Source: Mesocentrotus franciscanus
Lineage: Eukaryota; Echinodermata; Echinoidea; Camarodonta; Strongylocentrotidae
NCBI GenBank assembly: GCA_037976565.1
Contig: CP137667.1
Coordinates: 31,920,459 to 31,984,458 of the forward strand
DNA length: 64,000 nt
Direction of reading: 5' to 3'
In this document: one piece after another, positions 49,480-60,856 of the stretch
How the letters are laid out: each line of letters starts with the position of its first letter
Position numbering within the stretch: position 1 is the stretch's first letter
The notes under the pieces: generated by a model
Seen by the model: only the letters and a program-made list of their open reading frames with translations
Databases searched by the model: none
Told to the model about the DNA's origin: nothing
Made by a program: the position numbers and the translations under genes

Positions 49480-49808
49480 TAGGCCATTTTCATAATGTAA
49501 TCAAATTTAATGTATAAATCTTTAATAGTTAAGTGCCTTGTTACAGATTATTTCATTCACCTGTTTATACAAATAATTGCATTTCAATAGTCAGAATGTG
49601 AATCGCATGCATTACGTGTTGTTAAGTAGAAATTGGTAAGGCAAAACCTTAATGTTTGCCCTACCTAGCAACAATTAATGAGTGCAGTTCACATTCCAAC
49701 TATTGAATAAAATTATTCATAACAGGTATAAAGGGAATAATTTGTAACATGATACTTTTAAAACAAAGATTTGTGTATTAAATTTTATTACATTACGAAA
49801 ATGGTCTA
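49480..49808. mobile_element. Palindromic element, copy 2 (uninterrupted)
   Basis: 329 bp; ends TAGGCCATTTTCATAATG and CATTACGAAAATGGTCTA are inverted. Internal TTGCCCTACCTAGCAAC is shared with the copy at 39472. Confidence 0.75.
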
Positions 49809-50202
49809 TTATCCTTGGCTGCAATAAACATAAAGTTAGAGCTAGTTGTGATCGTGCTTAAACCTCCTTGAATGAGAATCGGTCGTGTTCACACTAACAG
49901 GATCCATTGAACATCTATACAAGAATCGTACAGCTGTAAATTGATTTTTCCCTAGTCTGAACATCGTATAAAGAATCTTCTTCCAAGCGAAACGCGTGTT
50001 TTAGCATTGTTTTGAACGAAAACTCGATATAGAATTAGCATCCCCATCAAATCTGAATATTGTATCATTCGAAAATTGTATAACCGGGCAGGGCTTATAG
50101 TGAGCCAGCTGTCATTTCAATTGACCACTTCAAACTTTTTCTTTCTACGCCATTTCTTCATACGATATTTTTTTCTAGTCTGTACGCTCATTTCTTTACA
50201 GA

Positions 50203-50609
50203 ACTTGGGGCTAATGAAAACAGGGCTAGTCACTCAAACTAGGGAGATGTTTACAAAGTCTCTACAGGGATCATCTCTCATCATGCGCCCCAAATATGGG
50301 CAAATTCTAAGCTTTGGCTTCTCACCAATGCAGAAAGAAAACAACTCCGAAGCTTCGTCTCTTGCACCTTTGGTTTGGGGTGCCTTTGCAGAGATATACG
50401 TAGCACTTTCCATTTTGAAAAAAGATGATGAGATAGAAGTAATAAGTGTAGAAACTAATCTAAATTCATCAGAACCAGCTTTTGAAGAGTGCAATTTCCT
50501 TGCTATGATTTGCATTTATGTCAAAGCTGTTTTGACCAGAGCTCTGTTTGCCATTTTCCAACTTTCTTTTGAAGCTCTCTGTGGGCTAAATTACTCAATG
50601 CTCCAGTAA
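50203..50609 (+). CDS. Unassigned ORF with a good splice acceptor, possible terminal exon
   Basis: An acceptor (GCTCATTTCTTTACAG) immediately precedes a 135-codon open stretch ending in TAA at 50609. The peptide starts NLGLMKTGLVTQ, contains an acidic-basic patch LKKDDEIEVISVETNLN and a hydrophobic C-terminal part (FLAMICIYVKAVLTRALFAIF) that could be a membrane segment. The opposite strand is also open for 93 codons (50234-50515), so coding strand and status are uncertain. No family is recognised. The sequence just upstream (49880-50100) resembles dispersed non-autonomous element DNA with GTATAAAGAATC motifs, so this may be transposon-derived. Confidence 0.22.
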
Positions 50610-52089
50610 ATTTGTGTCTACTGCAAGTGAAGATGTAGTCTTTCTTATAGCATACATTGAGGTCAGAGGATGCACACTCATAGACTGGTATGGAAGAGTT
50701 CTTTGTAAACTTGAGCATAAAATTCTAGTGTTTGTCATTTCCAAGAAATAATACTGCTAAGCTTTAAGCTTTTTAATTTAACCCTTTCGTGGTTTGACTC
50801 TGTAACTTTTCATTCAGAGTCCTAAAAAATATGCCAGATGCATGAGTAGAAAGGACAATTTTTCTGCACACCTTGCATCCATTTTTGTTTCATGATATAT
50901 TGCGTTTGATGCCAGGAATTAAAAAAGAAAAGAAAATAAACTTTAAAATGTTTAAATTGGCAACACGTTGAGAGATTCAAAATCATTGTTTTTTGATCAA
51001 AATTGGTCATTCTTTTCAACTTGTTGACAACATTCTCGACCATGTACATGTACATTGTTTATATTGTTTGTATTTATTTGTATTTTAACAATGTAAATGT
51101 AGAATTAATCGAAAATTATTGCAGCCAATTTGAAGAACAATATGTGATCAATATTGCCCTAAAAATAAATCCTGTCCTGAAAGGGTTAATAACAACCAGA
51201 GCATTAAATAAAAGTGAATCATGAATTGAAAAACAAATAATCTAATCAAACTTAATCTTTTCAAACATATAAGTTTCTCCCCTTCAGTGACTGCATTTGT
51301 TTAATTACTCTCTGCTCATATGCAACACAGGAGAGAAAAAAAGATGGGGCAAATGTCCTAGCAAATAAGGCCAAGAATGGATTAATTTCAGTTTCAGAAA
51401 TTCAGATGTTTCAATCTACATATTAATTAAAAGGTTAGACCTTTTGCATGATAAGTTTGAAAGAAAAAGAAAACTCTAAAAGAATCAACACAAGCCCTAT
51501 ATTTGATGGGGTTCAAATCGCTTGAAAGTCAGTTTGCATTTGATTGTTTTTTAACTGCATTTATAACAATGTAGATCTATACAATTTGGGAGAAGGATAC
51601 TTGTGTCCCCTTTACACTAGTCTAATATTGACAGTAGTACACAGAAACAGCCACAAGATATGAAAGCAAAGTACACAGATATTGCCCAATGAGGCCAAGA
51701 GCCCGATACAGCGAGTGAATCTTGGTGTTTTCATACAAAATTAATCAATCAATACTCAACCGTATCTATCCTGAACTTACATGTTTGTTTATGTCTTGGT
51801 CCATTAAATTGGTAATTAAACAGCAGAAAGAATGGTTAAATAACGTTTTGGTGGAGTCTATTTGCTAAGCTGTACAGGTGCCCATATGTTTTCATGGTGG
51901 AAATTGATTATATTGGAGAAGAAGGCACGTGTGGTTGACAGTCTCGAGAGTTCAGACAGTTATGAGTCCAATAAAATGAAAGCTTGAACTTTGAAGGACA
52001 GGAATCCTATTCATTCTCAAATATAAATCTAACATTTGTTTAGAAAGATTGTTAAGAATGGAAAGTTTCAGGATCCATTATCATCAACG
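50610..52089. other. AT-rich spacer
   Basis: No exon, repeat family or RNA gene recognised. Confidence 0.45.
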
Positions 52090-52720
52090 CCCCTTCAAGT
52101 TATCATCAACATCATAATCATCTCCACCACCATCATCATCACCATCATCAAGACATCAACACCATCATCAACATCACAATCATGTCCATCATCATCACCA
52201 TCACCATCATCACCATCATCATCATCAACATCATCAAAACTTTAATCAACATCATCACCATCATCACCATCATCATCACAAATGATCATCAACATAGATC
52301 TACCAAGTCTACTTTATGTATTATCATCACCATCATCAACACCATCTACATCATCACCATCATCATCATCATTACCATCAACATCAAGACATCAACACCA
52401 TCATCACATCATCATCATCAAGACATCACCATCATCATCATCATCACCCTCAACACCATCATCATCATCATCATCACCATCATCAACATCATCAAAACTT
52501 TAATCAACATCATCATCATCACCATCACCATCAACACCATCTACATCATCATCATCATCAATATCACCATTAATCATCACAATCATCATCACCATCATCA
52601 ACACCATAATCACCATTGTTATCATTATCATCACTATCATCAACATCACCATCATCATCACCATCAACATCACTATCATCATCATTCACCATCATCATCA
52701 CTTCAAATATCACTAACATC
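52090..52720 (+). repeat. (TCA/CAT)n triplet tract
   Basis: ATC/ACC/AAC triplets over 600 bp, with a larger imperfect duplication (52195-52290 resembles 52430-52520). The 222-codon Ile/Thr/His frame is a repeat artefact. Confidence 0.95.
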
Positions 52721-52785
52721 TTCTAAATCTAAGTTAGTTAGCCTGACGAGACTCGCTGGCAGTGGCACGAAAGCACAACGGATGT

Positions 52786-52832
52786 TCATATTTACATATT
52801 TACATATTTACATATTTACATTTTCCATATCT
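52786..52832 (+). repeat. TTTACATA tandem
   Basis: Four to five units of ATATTTACAT. Confidence 0.85.
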
Positions 52833-53054
52833 ACTATTATCATTAATTAAATTTCCATCATCACCATCATCACTCATCATTCATCAATCACCACTACCAC
52901 TAGTACTGCCGTCATCAAATCGCCATTTATTGAATCCTGCATTGTTATTTACTGTCTGCTCTGCCTCGGGGCACATTTCAACGTGATCCACACATCGACA
53001 CAGACATGAATAACTTTTACTTAGTGCGAACGAACTTCATAAAGTATTCCTTAC

Positions 53055-53640
53055 CTGAATGGCGAAAAGGAAAATATGTCTAACTCTAAGGTTGAGAATG
53101 TCAGCTCCACAACAAAACACGCAACTCAATGTTCAATCAAATGCTTGAAGTTTATAAAGCAACTATTTCCACTGGTCCCATGCGCTGCTTGACTTGACTC
53201 TTGTCCGACACCGGGTTGAATTGACCTTGGCTACGGTTTGGCTTCGTACTGTTTTTATCCAGTTTTAATGGAAATCTTTTTTTCATCTCTGGGGTCACTG
53301 ACCGATTGAAGTATATTTTGAGATAAACCGAGTCTGACTCGACTCGGAATGTAAAAATAAAGGTCGGAAATAAGTCTACAATGAACACTCCGTCCCAAAT
53401 CGGGTAATATAGAGTCCTCCAGCTCCTCCTCGTGTTGTATTTACGTGTAGGAAAACAGCAGACAACAAACGCATACCATACTGGGACTAGATATACTAGC
53501 TAGCCAGACTCCGCCGGACAGCTACAGAGCGGGTGCGACGCCCGGGTGCGGGTACGGTACGGTGAGATGTTGGTCGTGGATGGAGCGATGGGAAGACCAA
53601 CTCTCGTAGTCTAGTCTACGTATGCGCCCAGCCCTAAAAA
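53055..53640 (-). promoter_or_regulatory. Candidate minus-strand promoter / noncoding first exon
   Basis: Bases 53490-53640 are unusually rich in CpG for the window (GCCGGAC, GGGTGCGACGCCCGGG, GGTACGGTACGG). On the minus strand about 430 nt later comes a strong donor, GCCATTCAG before GTAAGGAAT (exon side ends at 53055). The stretch contains one 78-codon ORF (53152-53388, starting MFIVDLFPTF) that stops well before the donor, so the exon would be mainly 5' UTR with an upstream ORF. No downstream coding exon could be joined to it; that gene would run toward lower coordinates. Promoter status is inference from composition and the donor only. Confidence 0.3.
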
Positions 53641-54445
53641 CACAGATTTACCACATGTGCACGCTACTTTGTTTTGGTTCTATTGCGAGTAACGTTAGAT
53701 GGCGCTGTTGAAATTGTAGCAGCAAAGAGAAGTCATTATTGTACGATCAGCAACTTCTGAAATTAATTTAACTTTTACATGTATTAATCTTAATTTCTTC
53801 TCTTTTTTTCGATCAAGTTGTCTATATGCCCATAATTATGCACAGTATAAGCTCGAGGATGGGGTGATAACAGCGCCAGATTGATTTTGAAATCGCTATA
53901 TGACTGTTCCTTACAAGAAATTTGAAGAAAAAGGCTTCCAATGCTGTCACGAAACGCGCCTTCTCATGTGAATATTTCTTAACCCCTTTTCACTCCCTTT
54001 TGATAAATTAAATAGATATGTCTTGTTTTTGTTATGTTCTATAGGTCTTTGCCTGTATAAAATGAATATAAATCAATTTATTTGGGCCTGATCATTTTAC
54101 ACAAACCACAAATGAAACGAATTTTAGACCTTAAAAAAATGAAATAATAAAAATGACAAAAGTCCCACAAGACCAATACATTTATAGTCGCCTGAGCCAT
54201 CGGTCTAATGGATTGTTTGTATCGTCAATCCTGACATAATATTAAGCCACTGGTTCACAAGAGACTCCATCGGGAAGTGGAGTACAGGTAGACTCAGATG
54301 GATAAGCTTGCTCCAGATAGCATATGAGCCTGTCTCCTAACTATTACCTTGATCACGCCATCAAACTCATGGGATTTGAATTGGACTTTCCTCAAAAGTT
54401 CATAGCAGTGGCGGAGCTACGGGAGGGGGTGATATGATAAAGAAA
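53641..54445. other. Spacer upstream of the candidate promoter
   Basis: Nothing supported. Confidence 0.45.
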
Positions 54446-54507
54446 GAATACTTTAATCTTTGGCACCTACTCTGTAGCCTACACATAAACATAGTATGCA
54501 CAAACAT
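54446..54507 (+). repeat. Direct repeat flanking the TC minisatellite, left copy
   Basis: AATACTTTAATCTTTGGCAC, CTACTCTGTAGCC, ACACATAAACATAGTATGCA: matches 56622-56677 apart from a short indel. Confidence 0.85.
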
Positions 54508-55179
54508 ACATATATGTAGGCCTACCATGCTTATTCTATATCAAATTGTGTTCATAATGATATCACTTCGTACTACCTAGCTCCCATTTCGACATTTATG
54601 AAAATAAAATAAAGGAAGTAGAGTGGAAAAGAAAGCCAGTTAAAAACGTAATTAAGAACACATGCAGAATGTCATGTAATGGTTTAAATCAGACTTTCCA
54701 AAGAGAACACAGATGAAAACAAACAATTAAACAATCATTCTATCATTGTAAACATAATAAAATGTGAATAGTTTTAAAATCTGATGAGTTTGTAAATTAG
54801 GCAAGCAACACGAAATTCCATTCTCTTACCTTCTAAATCTCTTTTCTCTCTCTTGCTTGCTCTATTTATCATGTTTCTTTCCCTGTTTGGCTGTCAATCT
54901 CTACATCCCTACCTCTCATAAAATTAGGCTCGAAATATATCTTTCAAGCTTGTCCCATTTTCTATTTAGCTTTCTACTTCAACATCTCTACAGCCCCCCC
55001 CCCCCTCATGCTCCTCGATTTCAACCATTTTTCTCTCATTCCTCCCTCTTACTGGTATATACTAGCTATCCATCTCCAGTCTCCCATATCATACAACCCT
55101 ACCTCTCATATGCTCTAAATCTCTTCTTTCTATTCTCTTGCTCACTGTATACTGTTACCCCCTCTCTCTCTCCCTACAC

Positions 55180-55759
55180 AGCTAAGAACATCCCCCACTC
55201 CCACCTCATCTCTCTCTTCCTCCCTTGATCCTCCCCCTCACTCTCTTCCCTCCCTCTATCTCCCACTCCCATGTACCCCCATCTCTCTCTTCCTTCCTCC
55301 CTTGATCCTCCCCCTCACTCTCTTCCCTCCCTCCCTCTATCCCCTACTCCAATGGGCCCTCATCTCTCTCCCTCCCTTCCCTCCCTTGATCCTCCCCTCA
55401 CTCTCTTCCCTCCCTCTATCTCCCACTCCCATGTACCCCCATCTCTCTACCTTCCTCCCTTGATCCTCCCTCACTCTCTTCCCTCCCTCTATCCCCCACT
55501 CCCATGCACCCTCATCTCTCTCTCTCTCTCCACCTTCCTCCCTTGATCCTCCCCTCACTCTCTTCCCTCCCTCTATCTCCCACTCCCATGCACCCTCATC
55601 TCTCTCTCTCTCCCTTCCTCCCTTGATCCTCCCCTCACTCTCTTCCCTCCCTCTATCTCCCACTCCCATGCACCCTCATCTCTCTCTCTCTCTATCTTCC
55701 TCCCTTGATCCTCCCCCTCACTCTCTTCCCTCCCTCTATCCCCCACTCCAATGTATCCC

Positions 55760-55794
<35 letters not shown>

Positions 55795-56575
55795 TCCCTT
55801 GATCCTCCCTCACTCTCTTCCCTCCCTCTATCTCCCACTCCCATGCACCCTCATCTCTCTCTCTCCCTTCCTCCCTTGATCCTCCCCTCACTCTCTTCCC
55901 TCCCTCTATCTCTCACTCCCATGTACCCCATCTCTCTCTCTCTCTCTCTTCCTTCCTCCCTTGATCCCCCCTCACTCTCTTCCCTCCCTCTATCTCCCCC
56001 TCCCATGTACCCCCATCTCTCTCTCTCTCTCTCTCTTCCTTCCTCCCTTGATCCTCCCCTCACTCTCTTCCCTCCCTCTATCTCCCACTCCCATGTACCC
56101 CATCTCTCTCTCTCTCTCCTTCCTCCCTTGATCCTCCCCTCACTCTCTTCCCTCCCTCTATCTCCCACTCCCATGTACCCCATCTCTCTCTCTCTCTCTC
56201 TCTCTTCCTTCCTGATCCTCCCCTCTCTCTTCCCTCCCTCTATCCCCACTCCCATGTACCCCCATCTCTCTCTCTCTCCCTTCCTCCCTTGATCCTCCCC
56301 TCACTCTCCCTCCCTTGATCACCCCCTCACTCTCTTCCCTCCCTCTATCCCCCACTCCCATGCACCCTCATTCTCTCTCTCTCCCTCCCTTGATCACCCC
56401 TCTCTCTTCCCTCCCTCTATCCCCCACTCCCATGCACCCTCATTCTCTCTCTCTCCCTCCCTTGATCACCCCCTCACTCTCTTCCCTCCCTCTATCCCCC
56501 ACTCCAATGGACCCTCATCTCTCTCTCCCTCCCTCCTTCCCTCCCTCCCTACCTTCCCCTCTCTCTGGATTAAGA
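55180..56575 (+). repeat. TC-rich minisatellite, 75-95-bp units
   Basis: About 16-17 units of CTTGATCCTCCCCTCACTCT, CCCTCCCTCTATC, CACTCCCATG, then (CT)n of variable length. Variation lies mostly in the CT run. All long ORFs on both strands here are artefacts. Confidence 0.95.
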
Positions 56576-56621
56576 CCTTACAAATACATCGTAAATTCAG
56601 ACTTGGAATAAGAAATACAAA

Positions 56622-56677
56622 AAATACTTTAATCTTTGGCACCTACTCTGTACACATAAACATAGTATGCACAAACA
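56622..56677 (+). repeat. Direct repeat flanking the TC minisatellite, right copy
   Basis: Same 56-62-bp sequence as 54446-54507, about 2.2 kb downstream. Confidence 0.85.
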
Positions 56678-57019
56678 TGATTGTTATGAACATATTTCAA
56701 AAGTAATTAAATGTCAATTTCAGTTAATTTGGTATTCTTTGCATATCATAAATACAAGGCTGTAAACTTACAAACTATAAGATCATTGACTACAGTGATC
56801 AGATTTTCTTCTTGAAGTTGGAAACATTCTTTTATTGCTACATTTTTTCTAATTAAAATCATGTACCTTACACTGATAGAAAGTAAGTCATACAGTAATC
56901 ACACACTGGTATGCCAGTTTGTATTTAAAAAGGGTGATTTTCAACACTTCACCAATTTCAGGATTTCAATGCATATTTTCCTCAAATACAAGTAGCTCTT
57001 GGCATCAAGGCTAATATCA

Positions 57020-58212
57020 AATCACAAGTTTCAAGTTTATTGATACATATCTACAAGGTCGGATTATCATCAGACACGAACAACAATACATTAGGACAAA
57101 ATACATACATTGGTACACAATACATACATTAGGTCAGAATACACCCAAGATATCAGGCACATGGTTGTAAGTAAATTTAAGGTAATTAAAAGTATGTACA
57201 TTACTAAGTCTTATGAAGTAATTTCTCTCTTTCTATATACATTTGACTTATACTTAGTACACATGTCATAGTCACTACTTTGGAGAACAAAATGAAATTT
57301 CTCTTCCAAATTCATATTCTTAAATGACAGAACAATATTTATAATGCTGTTAAACAAATCAGTTCTCTGGTTATTTAGAACTTGACAGATCATAACGATA
57401 TGACACTCAGTTTCTACCTCACTAAACCAAAGAGGACATATACGATTATCAACGTATCATTGCTGATGTCATCCCATTTCTATCATGTCTACTGTTACTT
57501 ATCCATATTTAAAAATAATTTAATACATGGAATTTATCTTTATCTTGCAATAAATAATTTTCAAGTATATACCTCTTTGTAACATATCTGTAAGTTGTTA
57601 GCTTGCGACAAAAACATTAATGTTTTCATTTAGTGTATCCTTCCATAACTGAATATATCATTCTTCCAATTTGTTTAATATTACTCTCAGAAGATATCTT
57701 TTAGAAAAAGTACTTTGATTATTCCATACATGACCAAATCCTAAATCGGTTAGAAATTATTTGAGTTTTTGGCAATAACCATTTTTTAATCCCATGTTTT
57801 CTAAATAAGCTTTATTTATCAGAGAATAGTCATTTGATTGTGTAGCCAGAATCCAATTGTGGCTTTTAATCCAAAGAGTGCTAGAGGAAATCAACCTAGC
57901 TCGGCTAAGATGGCACTATTTACAGCTGCTCTATTTACTCCTAATATATATTTCAAATATTTCATATGAACTTTTTCGGGTATTAATGAAAGGTATCGTT
58001 TCTCAATGTGATTCCTACCTACACCTAAAATATCTAAATATCCAAACCTCTGAATTATACATTGCAATAGGTTTAATACATGCATCAAATAACTTTATAT
58101 GAGAAGTTATTAACATCCGGTCACTCCTAAGAGTATTTCTTAACAGAAATATAGCCTTCTTAGATTCATCAGACAAATTTTTAATCGCATAATCACATGA
58201 CCACTTTGCTTA
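57020..58212 (-). pseudogene. Degenerate 5'-truncated LINE, reverse transcriptase C-terminal region
   Basis: Minus-strand conceptual translation gives typical non-LTR retrotransposon ORF2 C-terminal features in order: KLFDACIKPIAMYNSEVWG, then after a +1/-1 frameshift YLDILGVGRNHIEK and MKYLKYILGVNRAAVNSAIL-AELG. After many stops comes EKFHFVLQSSDYDMCTKYKS with KREI near the 3' end. The order (end of thumb, EVWG, LGV, ELG, then the C-terminal conserved patch) is that of LINE ORF2. The 3' end lies near 57020 (AATAAACTTGAAACTTG). The 5' end is truncated near 58212. There are at least one frameshift and several stops, so it is dead. The exact clade cannot be fixed by eye. Confidence 0.75.
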
Positions 58213-58854
58213 TACATGCAGGCCTTCAGCATATGGCACACAAAACTTGGTACACATCTACTCAGAGGCCTGATATTAAAATGGAAGATAAAAAAACACA
58301 ATACTAATCCCTGAATTGTAGATGTACATACATGTAGAGTTGGGCCAGATATACATTATCACAACTTCACTCATTCCTGCCAACTTTTCACTTCAGGAAG
58401 ATGGACAAATATGGTTTCTGTTTAATATACATAGTATATACATCACTAATCACTCTGAGATGAGTGACTCCTGATAGGAATGGGTGCAGTTGAGAAAATC
58501 TGAGTAAAATGATTTTCTTCCAGGTGCATGTAAACTTTTGGGGCCCAACTGTGTATACGCAACTTGTGTGAAGCTGAACAGAATGCATACAATTAAGACA
58601 ACTTGGTACAGTAAATACTTAACAAAATTACAATCACAATACAAAACAACCTCACAGTAAATCTTGGTTTCTGGGGCCTCTTACGTTAAAAGCTGAAATT
58701 AAAATTACATTTTCAACCAATTGGGATCGCGTATTTAGTAATTGTGTTTACTTTTTGAGTTGTTTTTGACGTTGCAACTTCTAAAGCAAGAGGGCAGCAA
58801 GAGGGCCCTTGTAATGGAATCCCACTTCAAGACAAACTGGCTCAGATTAACCCT

Positions 58855-59002
58855 GGGCCCTGTTTCATAAAACTTGCTATCAATAACAAGTGTCACATTC
58901 CTATGACAAATTGGCTCTCAGCCAATCAAATGCAACGATTTCAGTAGCTTATAACAGTTATTGCAACTTGTTATTGATAACAAGTTTCATGAAACAGGGC
59001 CC
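58855..59002. mobile_element. GGGCCCTGTTTC palindromic MITE, copy 5
   Basis: 148 bp, arms nearly perfect, GGGCCC at both ends; middle CTCAGCCAATCAAATG. Confidence 0.8.
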
Positions 59003-59308
59003 AGGTTTCAAATTTCATTCTTGTAACTTACTTTTATGAGTGCTGATAAAACAAAAAGATTTCAGTAAGTCATCCTTCACAGCTATTTTTTTCTGAATTG
59101 CTAACGATCGGGCGTTACACCTTGAGATATTAAGTAACACAACTGGTTGACCAGATGCTTGTCACGGTGGTAAGAAAAGAATTGTTTTTCAGTCCAGTGG
59201 AACAAACATTTACGTTAAATATATTACTCATTGCGGATGTAGTATCGAAAATGATATCGCTAGTGATATTCGTTTGTCTTGCAATGTGGTCAATAAGGAA
59301 TCTAAAAG

Positions 59309-59351
59309 ATCTCGACGTTTCGTGCGCCGCTGCAACACTTCGTCAGGTGAT
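59309..59351 (-). ncRNA. Hammerhead-ribozyme-like motif, left arm
   Basis: Minus strand: ATCAC, then CTGACGA (fits CUGANGA), a stem-loop segment with GTG...CAC, then GAAAC, GTC, and GAGAT. ATCAC pairs with GAGAT at four of five positions to form stem I. The core bases of a minimal hammerhead are all present, with a very short stem III as reported for Penelope-like elements. Activity is not shown. Confidence 0.4.
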
Positions 59352-59710
59352 AAAAACTAATGTAAGCAAGGGTGTTTTATACTCTGGGAGGACGCGACGG
59401 TCTATAATTCGATCGATAATCGGAACAATAACGCACAAGGCCTATTGGCCGACGCACATGGTGCTCGACCAATCAGTAGGCCGCTGGTTCGGCTACTGCT
59501 TCCGCCCAGCAGGCGAGCCGAACCAGTGGCCTGCTGATTGGTCGACACCGTCGAACCATTAGGCCATTTGCATAATTAGCCGAACCACCGGTCTACTGAT
59601 TGGTCGAGCACCGTGTGCGTCGGCCAATAGGCCTTGTGCGTTATTGTTCCGATTATCGATCGAATTATAGACCGTCGCGCCGGTCCAGAGTATAAACACC
59701 CTTGCTTATT

Positions 59711-59750
59711 ATCACCTGGAATGTTGCAGCAGCGCACGAAACGTCGAGAT
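59711..59750 (+). ncRNA. Degenerate hammerhead-like motif, right arm
   Basis: ATCAC, CTGGAAT, GTTGCAGCAGCGCAC, GAAACGTC, GAGAT. Same layout as the left arm, but the CUGANGA box is broken, so this copy should be inactive. Confidence 0.35.
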
Positions 59751-60263
59751 CTTTTAGATTCCTTACTGACCACATTGCGAGACAAACGAATATCACTAGC
59801 GATATTATTTTCGATAACATTTACGTTGTTTGACAATATTATGTCAGCTATAACAGTTTATCATGAAATGGAAAAAAGTATTGCTAAAACAAATCTAAGA
59901 GAAAAGAAATTCATGAAAAAATGGTTTTATTTCATCAAATTTTTAAATTGTGTTTACGTTTTTAATAAAGTCATCATCTGTCGTATAAAATAATTTGACA
60001 ATTTGACTGCGGTATATGATGATTTTTGCTTAGGTATAATTTTTTTTAAATTTTAGTTTGACCAAATGATGGAAATATGGAAGTTTGCATGATTGTAGAT
60101 GTATATGTTGTTTATTTTTGTATGAATATATGCTATTGTATAATAAAGGAACCCTGTGGATGAGGGGGAAAAAATGCTTGTCACAAAAGTTGCCATGGAG
60201 GGTGAACATTTGATCCTATGATCTAGGCTATACTTTATGGAATATATAGGGTTAGGGTTGCAC

Positions 60264-60269
60264 TTTATT
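60264..60269 (-). promoter_or_regulatory. Candidate poly(A) signal AATAAA for the minus-strand LRR gene
   Basis: AATAAA on the minus strand lies about 260 nt beyond the proposed stop at 60531, a reasonable 3' UTR length. Such hexamers are frequent in AT-rich DNA, so this is only suggestive. Confidence 0.25.
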
Positions 60270-60530
60270 TTGAGTTCAGATAATAATGTGTACTGTTAGG
60301 TACACATAATATGATATATTTAATGTGTATGAATATAACGTTGCTATGTTGTGATATGAAGTACATTGAATTTGCCGTTTCATTACTAGTGTTAAATATT
60401 ATAACTTTATCTTTACAGTAATATGTTTAGGTCTGAGGTTGAAGTTGGAATTTTGGTTAGTGTAGGAAACCGATGCCGAACAACTGATGGCTGTGATGTC
60501 CATCATAGGTCATCCTCCTCGTCTGAGAGG

Positions 60531-60570
60531 TCAGGATAAGTCGAGTACCGGTACTCCAAAATTATCCTCC
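60531..60570 (-). CDS. Possible terminal coding exon of the LRR/NLR-like gene
   Basis: A strong minus-strand acceptor (CTTCTTTTCTCAACATCAATTCAG region, AG at 60571-60572) is followed by a frame which, joined to the two-base overhang of the 61902-61999 exon, reads WEDNFGVPVLDLS and stops at 60531-60533. A different frame runs further (ending SDEEDDL and a stop) but needs a different phase. The implied intron is about 1.33 kb and holds a small MITE. No homology is recognised for this tail, so the exon may be wrong even if the upstream two are right. Confidence 0.25.
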
Positions 60571-60624
60571 CTGAATTGATGTTGAGAAAAGAAGATAAAA
60601 TATAGGTTAGGGGGATAGGATCTA

Positions 60625-60856
60625 GGCCCTGTAACATATAAAGTGACTAACAATCCAATCAATTGTACAAATCTGTTGTATCTTCAATTTCGCTACAATA
60701 TATTGTATCTTAGAAAGCATTGATCTACATGTATCTGTAACATAAGATTAATGGTAACTTTCTATTTATTATAATGTTATGATTGATTAAAGGAGATACA
60801 TGTACAATCAAGACTTGGGAGATAATATTAATTGTAACTTTCAATGTTACAGGGCT
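60625..60856. mobile_element. GCCCTGTAACAT-ended MITE in the LRR gene intron
   Basis: About 230 bp, GGCCCTGTAACATATAAAGT at the left and ACTTTCAATGTTACAGGGCT at the right, inverted. It lies within the proposed last intron. Confidence 0.6.

Larger units (their letters stand above)
59237..59830. mobile_element. Inverted pair of Penelope-like terminal sequences (long inverted repeat)
   Basis: Two arms of about 245 bp (59237-59483 and 59581-59830) are inverted copies, sharing ATATCGCTAGTGATATTCG, AAAAGATCTCGACGTTTCGT and CCTATTGGCCGACGCACA. The roughly 95-bp spacer has its own palindrome (GGTTCGGCT / AGCCGAACC). Each arm carries the GAAACGTC block with an upstream CTGA-type motif typical of Penelope-like element terminal repeats. 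The overlapping ORFs on both strands come from the inverted symmetry. Confidence 0.6.

Noticed and set aside
52182..52850. Longest ORF in the window (222 codons)
   Set aside because: It is the TCA triplet repeat read as Ile/Thr/His; no domain.
55271..56611. Seven ORFs up to 195 codons, both strands
   Set aside because: Minisatellite artefacts (Ser/Leu/Pro on one strand, Arg/Glu/Gly on the other).
59155..59562. 135-codon ORF
   Set aside because: Lies in the inverted Penelope-like arms; the similar ORF on the other strand shows it is a symmetry artefact.
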